From the NCBI RefSeq assembly GCF_900188445.1, contig NZ_FZOR01000001.1:434001-498000 (forward strand): DNA of 64,000 nucleotides, written 5' to 3'. Positions 54,245-63,470 of the stretch are shown piece after piece; the stretch's first letter is position 1; every line of letters starts with the position of its first letter. Source of the stretch: Actinomadura meyerae (lineage in GTDB: Bacteria > Actinomycetota > Actinomycetes > Streptosporangiales > Streptosporangiaceae). Below the pieces are notes generated by a model that ran no database searches, had not been told where the DNA came from, and saw nothing but the letters and a program-made list of their open reading frames with translations. The position numbers were made by a program, and so were the translations under genes.

Positions 54245-56949
54245 GCACCCCGACCGCGTCCCGCCCCGGTGCCCCCGGCCGGCCCGGAGCCGCCGGCGGT
54301 TCCGGTGACCCCGGCGACCTGGGCGACCTCGGCCTGCTGGAGATCGCGCGGCCGCTGATCGGCGCCGCCCGGCGCGACCTGGCGGACCGGCTCGCCGCGG
54401 GCCCGCCCGTCCCGGACGGTCTGGCCGCGCTGCTGCTGCGCGACCCGCCGCTCGGCTGGCTCGCGATGGCCGTCCAGCCCGCGCTGGCCCGCGAGCTCGC
54501 CGCGGCCCGCCGCCGGGGCCTGCCCGGCGCGACGCCCGAACGGCGCTACGCCGCGTTCACCGCCGGCCTGCGCGACCCGGCGCGGGCGCGGGAGATCTGG
54601 GCGGAGTACCCCGTCCTCGCCGGGCAGGCCGCCCGCATGCTGGACGCCTGGGCCGCCGCCCGCGCGGCGTTCGCCCGCGACCTCGCCGCCGACCTGCCCG
54701 CGCTCACCGAGGCGTTCGGCGCCCTCGGCGGCGTCGCCGACGTCCGCTTCGGGTCCGAGGAGACGCACCGGGGAGGCCGCACGGTCGCGCTCGTCCGGTT
54801 CGAGCGCGGCACCGTCGTCTACAAGCCCCGCGGGCTGGCCGTCGACCGGTGCTTCGACCGCCTCCTCGCCTGGTTCAACGCCTCCGGTGAGGTGTCCCGC
54901 CCGCTGCGCCGGATCCGGCTGCTCGACCGCGGCGACCACGGCTGGAGCGAGTACGTCGAGCCGGCCCCCTGCCCGCCCGAGCGGCTGCCGGACTTCTTCT
55001 GGCGGATGGGCGCCCTGCTCGCCCTGACCCACGCCGTGCACGGCTACGACCTGCACGCCGACAACGTGATCGCCGCCGGCACCGACCCCGTGGTGATCGA
55101 CCTGGAGGCCCTGTTCCACACCGAGGGGACGCAGCCGATGGCGCGACGCGCGCGGCTCGGCGACCCCGCGGCCGAGCGGCTGGCCGCGTCGGTGCTGCGC
55201 ACCGGCCTGCTCCCCGGCCCGCTCGTCATGCCGGACACCGGCACCGAGCTGCCGTTCGGCGTCGACATCAGCCCCCTGGGCACCGCCTCCGGCCGCCGCT
55301 CCCTCATCCCGACGCCGGTCGTCGAGCACGCGGGCACCGACCGGATGACCATCCGGCTCGGCTACCGGGACGTGCCCGCGCCCGCCGGGCGGCTGCGCCT
55401 GCCGGACGGCGGCACCGCCGACCCCCGCGCGCACCGCGACGCGCTCACCGCCGGGTACGCCCTCGCCCACCGGCGCCTGGCCGCCGCCGGGCCGGACCTG
55501 CTCGCGCGCGGCGGCCCCCTGGACGGCTGCGCGGACGTCCCGGTGCGGCTGATCCAGCTGTCGACGTTCCTCTACGTCCGGCTGCTGCTGGAGGGCTGGC
55601 GGCCGGAGGCGGCGCGCGACCCCGCCGTCCACGAGCGCGGCCTCGCCCGGCTCGACGCGGGCTGGCCCGGCGTCCCGCACCGCGCCGCGCTCATCGCGGC
55701 GGAGAAGGCGGCGCTGCGGCGCGGCGAGGTGCCCGTGTTCGAGATCCGCCCCGGGCACCGCGACCTGTGGCTGGAGGACGGCACGCGCCTGCCCGGCGTC
55801 CTGCCCGCCGCGCCGCTGGAGGAGACCGCGGCCCGCCTCGCCGCGCTGCGCGAGGAGGGGTCCGCCGCCCAGCTGGAGATCATCGACGCGAGCCTGGCCT
55901 CGCTCGACACCCGCCCCCGCGCCGGGCACCGCGTCCCCGCGCGCGCACCCGGCGACGACCCGGTGCGCGGCGCCCTGGCCGTCGCCCGGTGGCTGGAGGA
56001 GACCGCCGTCCGGGACGGCGACCGCATCGGCTGGCCGGCCATCGAGGTCGTCGACGGCGGCTCCCGCCGCGTCGCGGCCGCCGGCCTCGACCTCTACGGC
56101 GGCCTCCCCGGCATCGGCCTGTTCCTGACCTACCTGTCCGCCGTCACGGACGATCCGCGTGCCGCGCGCCTCGCCGAGCGGGTCGCCGACGAGGTCGCCG
56201 CGCGCCTCCGCGCGGGCGCGGACGTGCCCGGCCTCGGCCCCGTCTACCACCTCGCGCACGCCGCCGCCGTCCACCGCCGCCCCGACCTGGCCGGAGCGGC
56301 CCGCGACGCGCTGCTCACCGCCCCCGCCCCGCCCGGCCCGGACCTCCTCGACGGCGAGGCGGGCGTGCTCCTGTCCGCGCTCGCCCTGCACGCCGTCCAG
56401 CCCGGCGAGCGGGTCCGCGACGCGGCGCGCGCGTCCGGCGAGCGGCTCATGGCCATGGAACCCGCCGGGCCCGGCCTCGGCTACGGCGCCCCAGGCGCCG
56501 CGCTCGCCCTCGCCCGCCTGCACGGACTGCTCGGAGACCCCCGCCACGCCGCCCGCGCGAAGGCGCTGGCCGTCCCGCCGGACGACCCCGAGCCCGGCTG
56601 GTGCCAGGGCGCCGCCGGCACCGGCCTCGCCCTCGCCGACCTCCTCGCCCGGCCCGCCTGCGCCGCTCCGGAGCTGGAGCGCGCGCTCGGCACCGCGGTC
56701 GCGACCGCCCGCTCCGCCGGGCCCCTGCCCGACGACTCGCTCTGCCACGGCACCTCCGGGACCGCGGAGCTGCTCGCCGCCGCCGGCGAGGACGTCCCCC
56801 GCCCGCCCCGCGGCGCGTGGCGCACCGCCCTGCCCGCCCCCGCCCCCGGCCTGCTCGCCGGCCTGTCCGGCATCGGCTACGGGCTGCTGCGCCGCGCCCG
56901 CCCCGACGGCGTGCCCGCGGTGCTCGCCCTGGCGCCCCCGCACTCCTGA
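54241..56949 (+). CDS. LanM-like class II lanthionine synthetase (DUF4135 plus LanC-like)
   Basis: 902 residues, short for LanM (usually 1000 or more). The kinase-like dehydratase half has VYKPRG (K195), HGYDLHADN (D270, H272, N275), VIDLE (D287, E289) and the phosphate-eliminating Arg and Thr in VRLIQLST (R436, T442). The usual GDxH motif reads EETH (Asp to Glu). The cyclase half keeps zinc ligands GWCQG (C788) and CHG (C835, H836), but the catalytic His expected in GxxHG appears as Tyr (GYGAPG, 747-752). It should phosphorylate and dehydrate Ser/Thr; ring closure is less certain. Confidence 0.85.
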   Translation: MSTPTASRPGAPGRPGAAGGSGDPGDLGDLGLLEIARPLIGAARRDLADRLAAGPPVPDGLAALLLRDPPLGWLAMAVQPALARELAAARRRGLPGATPERRYAAFTAGLRDPARAREIWAEYPVLAGQAARMLDAWAAARAAFARDLAADLPALTEAFGALGGVADVRFGSEETHRGGRTVALVRFERGTVVYKPRGLAVDRCFDRLLAWFNASGEVSRPLRRIRLLDRGDHGWSEYVEPAPCPPERLPDFFWRMGALLALTHAVHGYDLHADNVIAAGTDPVVIDLEALFHTEGTQPMARRARLGDPAAERLAASVLRTGLLPGPLVMPDTGTELPFGVDISPLGTASGRRSLIPTPVVEHAGTDRMTIRLGYRDVPAPAGRLRLPDGGTADPRAHRDALTAGYALAHRRLAAAGPDLLARGGPLDGCADVPVRLIQLSTFLYVRLLLEGWRPEAARDPAVHERGLARLDAGWPGVPHRAALIAAEKAALRRGEVPVFEIRPGHRDLWLEDGTRLPGVLPAAPLEETAARLAALREEGSAAQLEIIDASLASLDTRPRAGHRVPARAPGDDPVRGALAVARWLEETAVRDGDRIGWPAIEVVDGGSRRVAAAGLDLYGGLPGIGLFLTYLSAVTDDPRAARLAERVADEVAARLRAGADVPGLGPVYHLAHAAAVHRRPDLAGAARDALLTAPAPPGPDLLDGEAGVLLSALALHAVQPGERVRDAARASGERLMAMEPAGPGLGYGAPGAALALARLHGLLGDPRHAARAKALAVPPDDPEPGWCQGAAGTGLALADLLARPACAAPELERALGTAVATARSAGPLPDDSLCHGTSGTAELLAAAGEDVPRPPRGAWRTALPAPAPGLLAGLSGIGYGLLRRARPDGVPAVLALAPPHS

Positions 56950-56982
56950 GCGATGCTCCCGTTCCCCGTGGAGGAGACGAAC

Positions 56983-58242
56983 ATGACCGTGGACGTCCAG
57001 CCCGGCCTGCTCGCGATCGACGGCGCCGCGCCGGTGCGCACCGAACCCTGGCCGACCTACGACAAGGGCGACGTCTTCATCGGCGACGACGACCTGCGCG
57101 ACGCGCTCGACGCGGTCCGCGACCGGCTCTACTTCCGCTACGACCACCGCCCCTACGCCGAGACCCGCACCGGGCTGCTCGAACGCGACCTGTGCGGCTA
57201 CTTCGGCGTCCCGCACGCGCTGGCCTGCGCCAGCGGCACCGCCGCGATCACGCTCGCGCTGCTTGCCCTGGACCTGCCGCCCGGCTCCCGCGTCGCCTGC
57301 CCCGCCTTCACCTTCGCCGCGACGCCCAGCGCGATCCTGCTCGCCGGGCACCGGCCCGTCCTCGTCGAGTGCGACGAGGACCTGCACCTCGACGTCGCCG
57401 ACCTGCGCCGCCGCCTCACCGGAGACGTCCGCGCCATCGTCGTCGTGCACATGCGCGGGTTCGCCTCCGACATGGACGCGGTCTGCGCGCTCGCCCGCGA
57501 GCACGGCGTCCCCGTCGTCGAGGACGCGGTGCCCGCCCTCGGCGCCCGGCTCGGCGGCCGGCTCCTCGGCACGTTCGGCGACGCGGGCGCGTTCAGCACC
57601 CAGTCCGACAAGTCGCTCAACACCGGCGAGGGCGGGTTCCTGCTCGCCCGCGACCCGGCCGTGCACGCCCGCGCGGTGGTCTACTCCGGCGCCTACGAGG
57701 GCCGGATGGCGCGCCACTTCGACGGCGCGCCGCCGCCCGTCGACGACCTCGCCCTGCCCATCTTCGGGCTGCGGATGGACGAGATCCGCGCCGCGCTCGC
57801 CCGCCCCATGCTGCGCCGCCTGCCCGAGCGGCTCGCCGCCCACCGCCGCAACTACGACGACATCGCCGGCCGCCTCGCCGGGGTGCCCGGCCTCGCGCTG
57901 CGCCGCCCCGTCGCCGACGGCGCCTACCTCGGCGAGGCGCTGGTGTTCCGGCTGCCCGGCGCGGGCGCCCGCGGCACCGCCTGGACGGCCGCCGCGCTGC
58001 GCGCCGAGGGCATCGACGCCCGCGCCCTCGGCGACCCCGGCGACACCAACGTCCGCGCGTTCTGGAACTGGCGGTTCCTGTTCCCCGACCCCGAGCGCGC
58101 CCGCGCCGAGTACCCCGCCACGGCGGCGCGGCTGGACGAGGCGGTCGACATCCCGCTGTCGGCGAACCTCACCGCGCGGGACCGCGACCACGTCGTCGAG
58201 GCCGTCCGGAAGGTCGTCGGCTCCGGCGCCGGGCGCCGCTGA
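56983..58242 (+). CDS. DegT/DnrJ/EryC1/StrS family aminotransferase
   Basis: 419 residues. ALACASGTAAITLALLAL, PAFTFAATPSAILLAG, VVEDAVPALGARLGG (PLP-binding Asp) and STQSDKSLNTGEGGFL (K210) are the standard DegT/StrS blocks. The family transaminates keto-sugars or cyclitols, or keto-acids in antibiotic pathways (AHBA-synthase type). GGAGGAG six bases before the ATG at 56983 sets the start over an upstream ATG at 56953. It follows the LanM-like gene by 33 nt and overlaps the sulfotransferase gene by one base. Confidence 0.9.
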   Translation: MTVDVQPGLLAIDGAAPVRTEPWPTYDKGDVFIGDDDLRDALDAVRDRLYFRYDHRPYAETRTGLLERDLCGYFGVPHALACASGTAAITLALLALDLPPGSRVACPAFTFAATPSAILLAGHRPVLVECDEDLHLDVADLRRRLTGDVRAIVVVHMRGFASDMDAVCALAREHGVPVVEDAVPALGARLGGRLLGTFGDAGAFSTQSDKSLNTGEGGFLLARDPAVHARAVVYSGAYEGRMARHFDGAPPPVDDLALPIFGLRMDEIRAALARPMLRRLPERLAAHRRNYDDIAGRLAGVPGLALRRPVADGAYLGEALVFRLPGAGARGTAWTAAALRAEGIDARALGDPGDTNVRAFWNWRFLFPDPERARAEYPATAARLDEAVDIPLSANLTARDRDHVVEAVRKVVGSGAGRR

Positions 58243-59171
58243 TGGTCCGCGTCCTGTACGTGACGGGCTGGTGCCGCAGCGGCACCACCCTCCTCGGCAA
58301 CCTCCTCGGCGAGCTGCCGGGCGTCGTCCACGCCGGCGAGCTGCGCTACCTGTGGACGAACGGCGTCCTCGGCCGCGGCACCAACACCCTGTGCGGCTGC
58401 GGGCGCGACGTCCCCGCGTGCCCGCTGTGGAAGGGCGTCATCGCCCGGGTCGCGGGCGGCGACCCCGCGTGGCACGCCGAGCGCGCCGTCGCGCGGCAGC
58501 AGGCCGCGCTGCGGACCCGGCACACCGGGCGCCGCCTCGCCGAGGCGCGGCACGTCCGCGCCGCCCACCCGGCCGTCCGCGACCTGGTTCGGCTGTACGA
58601 GGCGATCGCGGCGGAGTCCGGCGCCGAGCTGATCGTCGACACCGGCAAGTTCCCCGCCGAGGCCGCCGCGCTGTGCGGCGCGCCCGGCGCGGACGCCCGC
58701 GTCCTGCACGTCGTCCGGGACCCGCGCGCCACCGCCGAGTCGTGGCGGCGCGCGAAGGAGTACATCCCGGCGATGGGCCCCGTACGCAGCACCGCCTACT
58801 GGACGGGTTTCAACCTCGCCTCCGAGCGCGTCGCCCGCGCGTTCCCCGACCGCTGCCTGCGGCTGCGCTACGAGGACTTCACCGCCGCCCCGCGCGCCGA
58901 GCTGGCGCGGGTGATGCGGCACGCCGGGCTCGCCGGCGACCCGCCCGTGGACGGCGGCGGCACCGCCGTGCTCGGCGTCAACCACACCGTGACCGGCAAC
59001 CCCGACCGGCTGCGGCGCGGCCCGGTCCGGATCCGGGAGGACGACGCGTGGGTGCGCGCCCAGCCCGCGCCCGCCCGCGCCGCCGCCACCGCCCTCGCGC
59101 TGCCGCTGCTCGCCCGCTACCGCTACCCGCTGCGGCCCGCCCCGGCCGCCCCGATCCCCGTGGAGACCTGA
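58242..59171 (+). CDS. Sulfotransferase family protein (PAPS-dependent)
   Basis: 309 residues. The 5-prime phosphosulfate loop WCRSGTTLLGNLL (about 10-22) and the 3-prime phosphate-binding HVVRDPRATAESWRRAK are clear, with LRLRYEDFTAAP downstream. It would transfer sulfate from PAPS to a hydroxyl or amine of a small molecule or peptide. A Cys-rich insertion (TLCGCGRDVPACPLW) is unusual and typical of the bacterial natural-product branch. It overlaps the genes on both sides by one base. Confidence 0.9.
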   Translation: MVRVLYVTGWCRSGTTLLGNLLGELPGVVHAGELRYLWTNGVLGRGTNTLCGCGRDVPACPLWKGVIARVAGGDPAWHAERAVARQQAALRTRHTGRRLAEARHVRAAHPAVRDLVRLYEAIAAESGAELIVDTGKFPAEAAALCGAPGADARVLHVVRDPRATAESWRRAKEYIPAMGPVRSTAYWTGFNLASERVARAFPDRCLRLRYEDFTAAPRAELARVMRHAGLAGDPPVDGGGTAVLGVNHTVTGNPDRLRRGPVRIREDDAWVRAQPAPARAAATALALPLLARYRYPLRPAPAAPIPVET

Positions 59172-59938
59172 TGGACCTCGGACTGCGCGGCCGGGTCGCG
59201 CTCGTCGCCGCCGCGACCAGCGGCCTCGGGCTGGCCACCGCCCGCGAGCTGGCCGCCGCGGGCGCCGACGTCGCGTTCTGCGGGCGCGACGACGCGCGGC
59301 TGGAGGCGGCCCGCAAGGAGATCGACGCCGCCGGGCCGGGACGCGCCGTCGCGACCCGGCTCGACGTCCGCGACCACGCCGGGGCCGCCGCGTGGGTCGA
59401 GCGCACCGCCGCCGAGCTCGGCGGGCTGCACGTCCTGGTCACCAACGCGGGCGGGCCCCCGGCCGGGCCCGCCCTCGGGTTCGGCCTCGACGCCTACCGC
59501 GACGCCGTCGAGCTGTGCGTGCTGTCGCACATCGCGCTCGTCCAGGCCGCCGTCCCGCACCTGCGCGACGCGGGCTGGGGCCGCGTCCTCATGATCGCCT
59601 CGGAGACGATGCGGCAGCCGACGCCGAAGCTCGCCCTGTCCGGCACCGTGCGGCCCGCGCTCGCCGGGTTCGCCAAGTCGCTCGTCCGCGAGCTCGGCGC
59701 GGCCGGGATCACCGTCAACGTGCTGGCGCCGGGCTACCACCTCACCCCCGCCGTGGAGGCGCTGCTCGGCCCCGACCGGGACGCGGGCCTCGCCGGCATC
59801 GCGGCGGGCATCCCGCTCGGCCGGCTCGGCTCGCCCGCCGACTTCGGCGCCGTCGCCGCGTTCCTCGCGAGCGAGCGGGCGGGCTTCATCACCGGGACGA
59901 CGCTGCTGGTCGACGGCGGCCTCAACCAGGGCATCTGA
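59171..59938 (+). CDS. SDR family oxidoreductase, atypical active site
   Basis: 255 residues. The cofactor loop ATSGLGLATARELA, LVTNAGGPPAGPA and the C-terminal GFITGTTLLVDGGLNQG are classical. The catalytic YxxxK is not found at its expected place after MIASETMRQPTP; the segment reads KLALSGTVRPALAGFAKSL. A branch of SDRs with this pattern is common in actinomycetes, so the protein is probably folded but its chemistry may differ. Part of the LanM operon by one-base overlap. Confidence 0.85.
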   Translation: MDLGLRGRVALVAAATSGLGLATARELAAAGADVAFCGRDDARLEAARKEIDAAGPGRAVATRLDVRDHAGAAAWVERTAAELGGLHVLVTNAGGPPAGPALGFGLDAYRDAVELCVLSHIALVQAAVPHLRDAGWGRVLMIASETMRQPTPKLALSGTVRPALAGFAKSLVRELGAAGITVNVLAPGYHLTPAVEALLGPDRDAGLAGIAAGIPLGRLGSPADFGAVAAFLASERAGFITGTTLLVDGGLNQGI

Positions 59939-59999
59939 GCACCCGGGGAGCCGGGGAACCCAGGACGGCCGGGGGATCCGGCCGGGAACGGAGACGCGT

Positions 60000-60599
60000 G
60001 TGGAGTTCGACGAGGTGCTCGCGCGGCGGCGGATGGTCCGCCGCTACCGCCCCGACCCGGTCCCGCCGGACACCGTGGAGAAGATCGCCCGCACCATCCG
60101 CAGGGCGCCGAGCGCCGGGTTCAGCCAGGGGCACCGCCTCGTCGTGGTCACCGAGCGGGCCGCCCGCGAGCGCGTCGCCGAACTCGCGGAGGAGTCCCTC
60201 TACCCGGAGAAGTGGCTGTCGGTCGCGCCGGTGCTGATGGTGCTCGGGGTCCGCGAGGACGACTACCACGACCGCTACACCCGCCCCGACAAGCTCATCG
60301 ACGGCAAGGAGCTGGAGTGGCCCGCCCCGTACTGGTGGGTCGACTCCGGGGCGTTCCTGATGCTGGTCCAGCTCGCCGCGATCAACGAGGGCCTCGCCAC
60401 GGGGTTCGCGACCGTCCGCCGCACCGCCGCGCTCAAGGAGCTGCTCGGCCTGCCGGACGACGTCGCCGTGGTCGGCGTCGTCACGATCGGCCACCCCCGC
60501 GAGGACGCCGTCCCCCCGGCCGACACGGCCCGGCTGCGGTCGATGGCCAGGCCCTTCGGCGACCTCGTCCGCCGCGAGTCCTGGGCGGACCCGCGCTAG
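60000..60599 (+). CDS. Nitroreductase family (FMN) oxidoreductase
   Basis: 199 residues. [20 protein letters not shown] and [17 protein letters not shown] give the FMN-binding Arg and Ser/Gly loops; [20 protein letters not shown] is the central family helix. In ribosomal-peptide and other natural-product clusters such enzymes oxidise azolines or reduce nitro or double bonds. CGGAG precedes the GTG. It is the last gene of the divergent operon, 61 nt after the SDR. Confidence 0.87.
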   Translation: MEFDEVLARRRMVRRYRPDPVPPDTVEKIARTIRRAPSAGFSQGHRLVVVTERAARERVAELAEESLYPEKWLSVAPVLMVLGVREDDYHDRYTRPDKLIDGKELEWPAPYWWVDSGAFLMLVQLAAINEGLATGFATVRRTAALKELLGLPDDVAVVGVVTIGHPREDAVPPADTARLRSMARPFGDLVRRESWADPR

Positions 60600-60609
60600 C
60601 ACCCGGCCG

Positions 60610-61698
60610 TTACGCCGAGACCAGGCCGCCGCGCCGGTACCAGGTGGTCGGCAGGCCGTGCGACGGGCCCTCGCCGAGCAGCCGCGCCTCCCCGCCCGGC
60701 CACAGCCGCAGCGCCACGACGTGCCCGACGCTGAGCCGCGAGGCGTCCCGGCCCTCGAACGACAGGTGCGCCACGGGCGCGTCCTCCGTCGCCGCGGCCC
60801 CGGCGGCCTCGATGTGCCGGTCGACGAGCGCCGCCTCGTCCGAAGGCAGGTAGGCGCGCATCGTCGAGTGCCACACCACCGTGGCGGTGCCCGGCTCGGG
60901 GGCGAGGCCGTCCAGGAACTCGGCCGCGCCCGCCCGGACGACCTCCGCCGGGACCCGCCGCGCCACCTCGAGCGCCGCCAGCAGCCGCGCCACCCGGTCC
61001 GCCTGGTCGGGCCACACGTACGACAGCAGCCGCCGCCGCGCCTCGGGCGAGGCCGGGTCCAGCGGGTTCGGGTCGCAGCCCCGCCGCTCGGCCACCGCCA
61101 GCGGCGCGTCCACCGGCGGCACGCCCCGCCACGCGCCGGGCAGCACGACCGGCGACTCGGGCCCGTACACCCCGCCCTCGTCCTCCCCGCCCTCGTACTC
61201 CCCGTGCGCGTCGTACTCCCCGTGCGCGTCGCGGTAGCGGAACCGGAAGCGGTCGGCGCGCAGGTTCAGGCCCGCGCTCGCCCCGATCTCCAGCAGCCGC
61301 ACCGGCAGCCCGCCCGTGGCCGCGCTGATCGCGAGCAGCCCGCCGACCAGCGGAGCCGACCGGCCCACCTCGTTCGTCTGCGGCGGATCGGTGAGGCCCG
61401 CGCGGATCTCCGCCGCGTGCTCGGCCAGCACGTCCCGGAACGCGGGCCAGGCCAGCAGCGGGTCCCGCGTGCCGCCGGCGGTCGGGTAGTACGCGGCCAG
61501 CTCGGGCGCGCGCCCCTCCAGCACGAGCCGGTGCACCGTCCCGAGCATCCCCAGGATGAAGCCGGACCCGCGGTGCTCGCCCAGCACGCGCGCGACCTCG
61601 CCGCCCGGGTCGTCCGCCGCCCGGGTCAGCAGCTCCGCGTACATCGGCGAACCCAGCTCCGCGCACGCCCGCGCCTGGCCGAGCAGCTGCCTCCTCAC
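60610..61698 (-). CDS. DUF2332 family protein
   Basis: 362 residues. [56 protein letters not shown] and [15 protein letters not shown] mark DUF2332, whose middle block looks like a methyltransferase-type nucleotide-binding fold. Function unknown. A short in-frame duplication ([20 protein letters not shown]) falls in a loop after it. GTG start. It converges on the nitroreductase gene with a 10-nt gap and is divergent from aroC. Confidence 0.82.
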   Translation of the reverse strand: MRRQLLGQARACAELGSPMYAELLTRAADDPGGEVARVLGEHRGSGFILGMLGTVHRLVLEGRAPELAAYYPTAGGTRDPLLAWPAFRDVLAEHAAEIRAGLTDPPQTNEVGRSAPLVGGLLAISAATGGLPVRLLEIGASAGLNLRADRFRFRYRDAHGEYDAHGEYEGGEDEGGVYGPESPVVLPGAWRGVPPVDAPLAVAERRGCDPNPLDPASPEARRRLLSYVWPDQADRVARLLAALEVARRVPAEVVRAGAAEFLDGLAPEPGTATVVWHSTMRAYLPSDEAALVDRHIEAAGAAATEDAPVAHLSFEGRDASRLSVGHVVALRLWPGGEARLLGEGPSHGLPTTWYRRGGLVSA

Positions 61699-61764
61699 CC
61701 GGTCAGCCTCTCAGATGGTGGACGCCGTCACGGGCGGGCGCGCGGAGTCAATAGGATCGTGGCC

Positions 61765-62943
61765 ATGCTGCGCTGGTTGACCGCGGGGGAGTCCCACGGC
61801 CCGGCCCTGACCGCGATCGTGGAGGGGCTGCCGGCCGGTGTGCGCGTGACCTCGGGGGACATCGCCGAGGAACTGCGCCGCCGGAGGCTCGGGCACGGGC
61901 GGGGCGCCCGGATGAAGTTCGAGCAGGACGAGGTGACGATCCTCGGCGGCGTCCGGCACGGGGTGACGCTCGGCGGGCCGGTCGCCGTCCAGGTCGGCAA
62001 CACCGAGTGGCCCAAGTGGGAGACGGTCATGTCGGCCGATCCCGTCGACGCCGCCGTCCTCGCCGCCCAGGCGCGCAACGCGCCGCTGTCGCAGCCGCGG
62101 CCCGGCCACGCCGACCTCGTCGGGATGCAGAAGTACGGCTTCGACGACGCCCGTCCCGTCCTGGAGCGGGCGAGCGCCCGGGAGACCGCCGCCCGCGTCG
62201 CGCTCGGCACCGTCGCCAAGGCGTTCCTCAAGCAGGCCCTCGGCGTGGACGTCCTCAGCCACGTGATCGCGCTCGGCGAGGTCGAGGCGCCGGCCGGCGT
62301 CCTGCCCGGCCCCGGCGACCTCGCGCGGGTGGACGAGAGCCCCGTCCGCTGCTTCGACGCCGACGCCTCCGCGGCGATGGTCGCGCACATCGACGAGACG
62401 AAGAAGGCGGGCGACACCCTCGGCGGCGTCGTCGAGGTCCTCGCCTACGGGCTGCCGCCCGGCCTCGGCAGCCACGTCCACTGGGACCGGCGGCTCGACT
62501 CCCGGCTCGCCGGGATCCTGATGGGCATCCAGGCGATCAAGGGTGTGGAGCTCGGCGACGGGTTCACCACCGCCCGCCGGCCCGGGTCCCGCGCGCACGA
62601 CGAGATCGACGGCACCCCCGGGGGCGTCCGCCGCCGGACGAACCGCGCGGGCGGCGTCGAGGGCGGCATGACCACCGGCGAGGTGCTGCGGGTCCGCGCC
62701 GCGATGAAGCCGATCTCGACCGTCCCCCGGCGGCTGGACACCATCGACGTCCGGACCGGCGAGCCCGCCAAGGCCATCAACCAGCGCAGCGACGTCACCG
62801 CCGTCCCGGCCGCCGGGGTCGTCGCCGAGGCGATGGCCGCGCTCGTCCTCGCCGACGCGGCGCTGGAGAAGTTCGGCGGCGACTCCGCCGAGGAGACCGC
62901 CCGCAACCTGCGCGGCTACCTGTCCGCCCTGACGATCAAGTGA
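61765..62943 (+). CDS. aroC: Chorismate synthase
   Basis: 392 residues. [79 protein letters not shown] and [20 protein letters not shown] are signature blocks. It converts 5-enolpyruvylshikimate 3-phosphate to chorismate with reduced FMN. First of the aroC-aroK-aroB run, with 8 nt to aroK; AGGATCG is a weak ribosome site. Confidence 0.97.
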   Translation: MLRWLTAGESHGPALTAIVEGLPAGVRVTSGDIAEELRRRRLGHGRGARMKFEQDEVTILGGVRHGVTLGGPVAVQVGNTEWPKWETVMSADPVDAAVLAAQARNAPLSQPRPGHADLVGMQKYGFDDARPVLERASARETAARVALGTVAKAFLKQALGVDVLSHVIALGEVEAPAGVLPGPGDLARVDESPVRCFDADASAAMVAHIDETKKAGDTLGGVVEVLAYGLPPGLGSHVHWDRRLDSRLAGILMGIQAIKGVELGDGFTTARRPGSRAHDEIDGTPGGVRRRTNRAGGVEGGMTTGEVLRVRAAMKPISTVPRRLDTIDVRTGEPAKAINQRSDVTAVPAAGVVAEAMAALVLADAALEKFGGDSAEETARNLRGYLSALTIK

Positions 62944-62951
62944 GCGGGACC

Positions 62952-63470
62952 ATGCGACCGAAGGCAGTCATCATCGGGCCGCCCGGCTCGGGCAAGACCA
63001 CCGTCGGCGGCGCGCTCGCCGAGCGGCTCGGCGTCGCGCTGCGCGACACCGACGCCGACGTCGAGGCCGCGGCGGGCAAGCCGATCGGCGAGATCTTCAT
63101 CGACGACGGCGAGGAGCGCTTCCGCGAGCTGGAGCGCGCCGCCGTCGCGGCCGCCCTCGCCGAGCACCCGGGCGTGGTCGCGCTCGGCGGCGGCGCCGTC
63201 CTGGCCGCCGAGACCCGGGACCTGCTCGGCGGGCACACCGTCGTCTACCTGAGGGTCGGGCTGTCCGAGGCGATCAAGCGGGTCGGCCTGGCGTCCGCCC
63301 GCCCGCTGCTCGTGCTGAACCCGCGCAGCCAGATGCGCAAGCTCCTGGAGGAGCGCCTGCCGATCTACGAGCGGCTCGGCACCGTCGCCGTCGACACCGA
63401 CGGCCGCGAACCCGCCGAGATCGTCGATGAGATCGCCAAGGCCCTGGACGCGGGCCCGGAGGACGCATGA
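62952..63470 (+). CDS. aroK: Shikimate kinase
   Basis: 172 residues. Walker A GPPGSGKTTVG, DTDADVE (shikimate-binding Asp), EERFRELER and GGGAVLAAETRDLL are all present, as expected for AroK. It phosphorylates shikimate at the 3-OH. It overlaps aroB by ATGA. Preceded by GAGCGGGACC. Confidence 0.96.
   Translation: MRPKAVIIGPPGSGKTTVGGALAERLGVALRDTDADVEAAAGKPIGEIFIDDGEERFRELERAAVAAALAEHPGVVALGGGAVLAAETRDLLGGHTVVYLRVGLSEAIKRVGLASARPLLVLNPRSQMRKLLEERLPIYERLGTVAVDTDGREPAEIVDEIAKALDAGPEDA

Noticed and set aside
53758..58191. A 1477-residue minus-strand open frame
   Set aside because: It runs antisense through the shell promoter, the LanM-like gene and the aminotransferase, has low-complexity Gly/Ala/Arg/Val composition and no domain; it is a shadow of GC-rich coding DNA.
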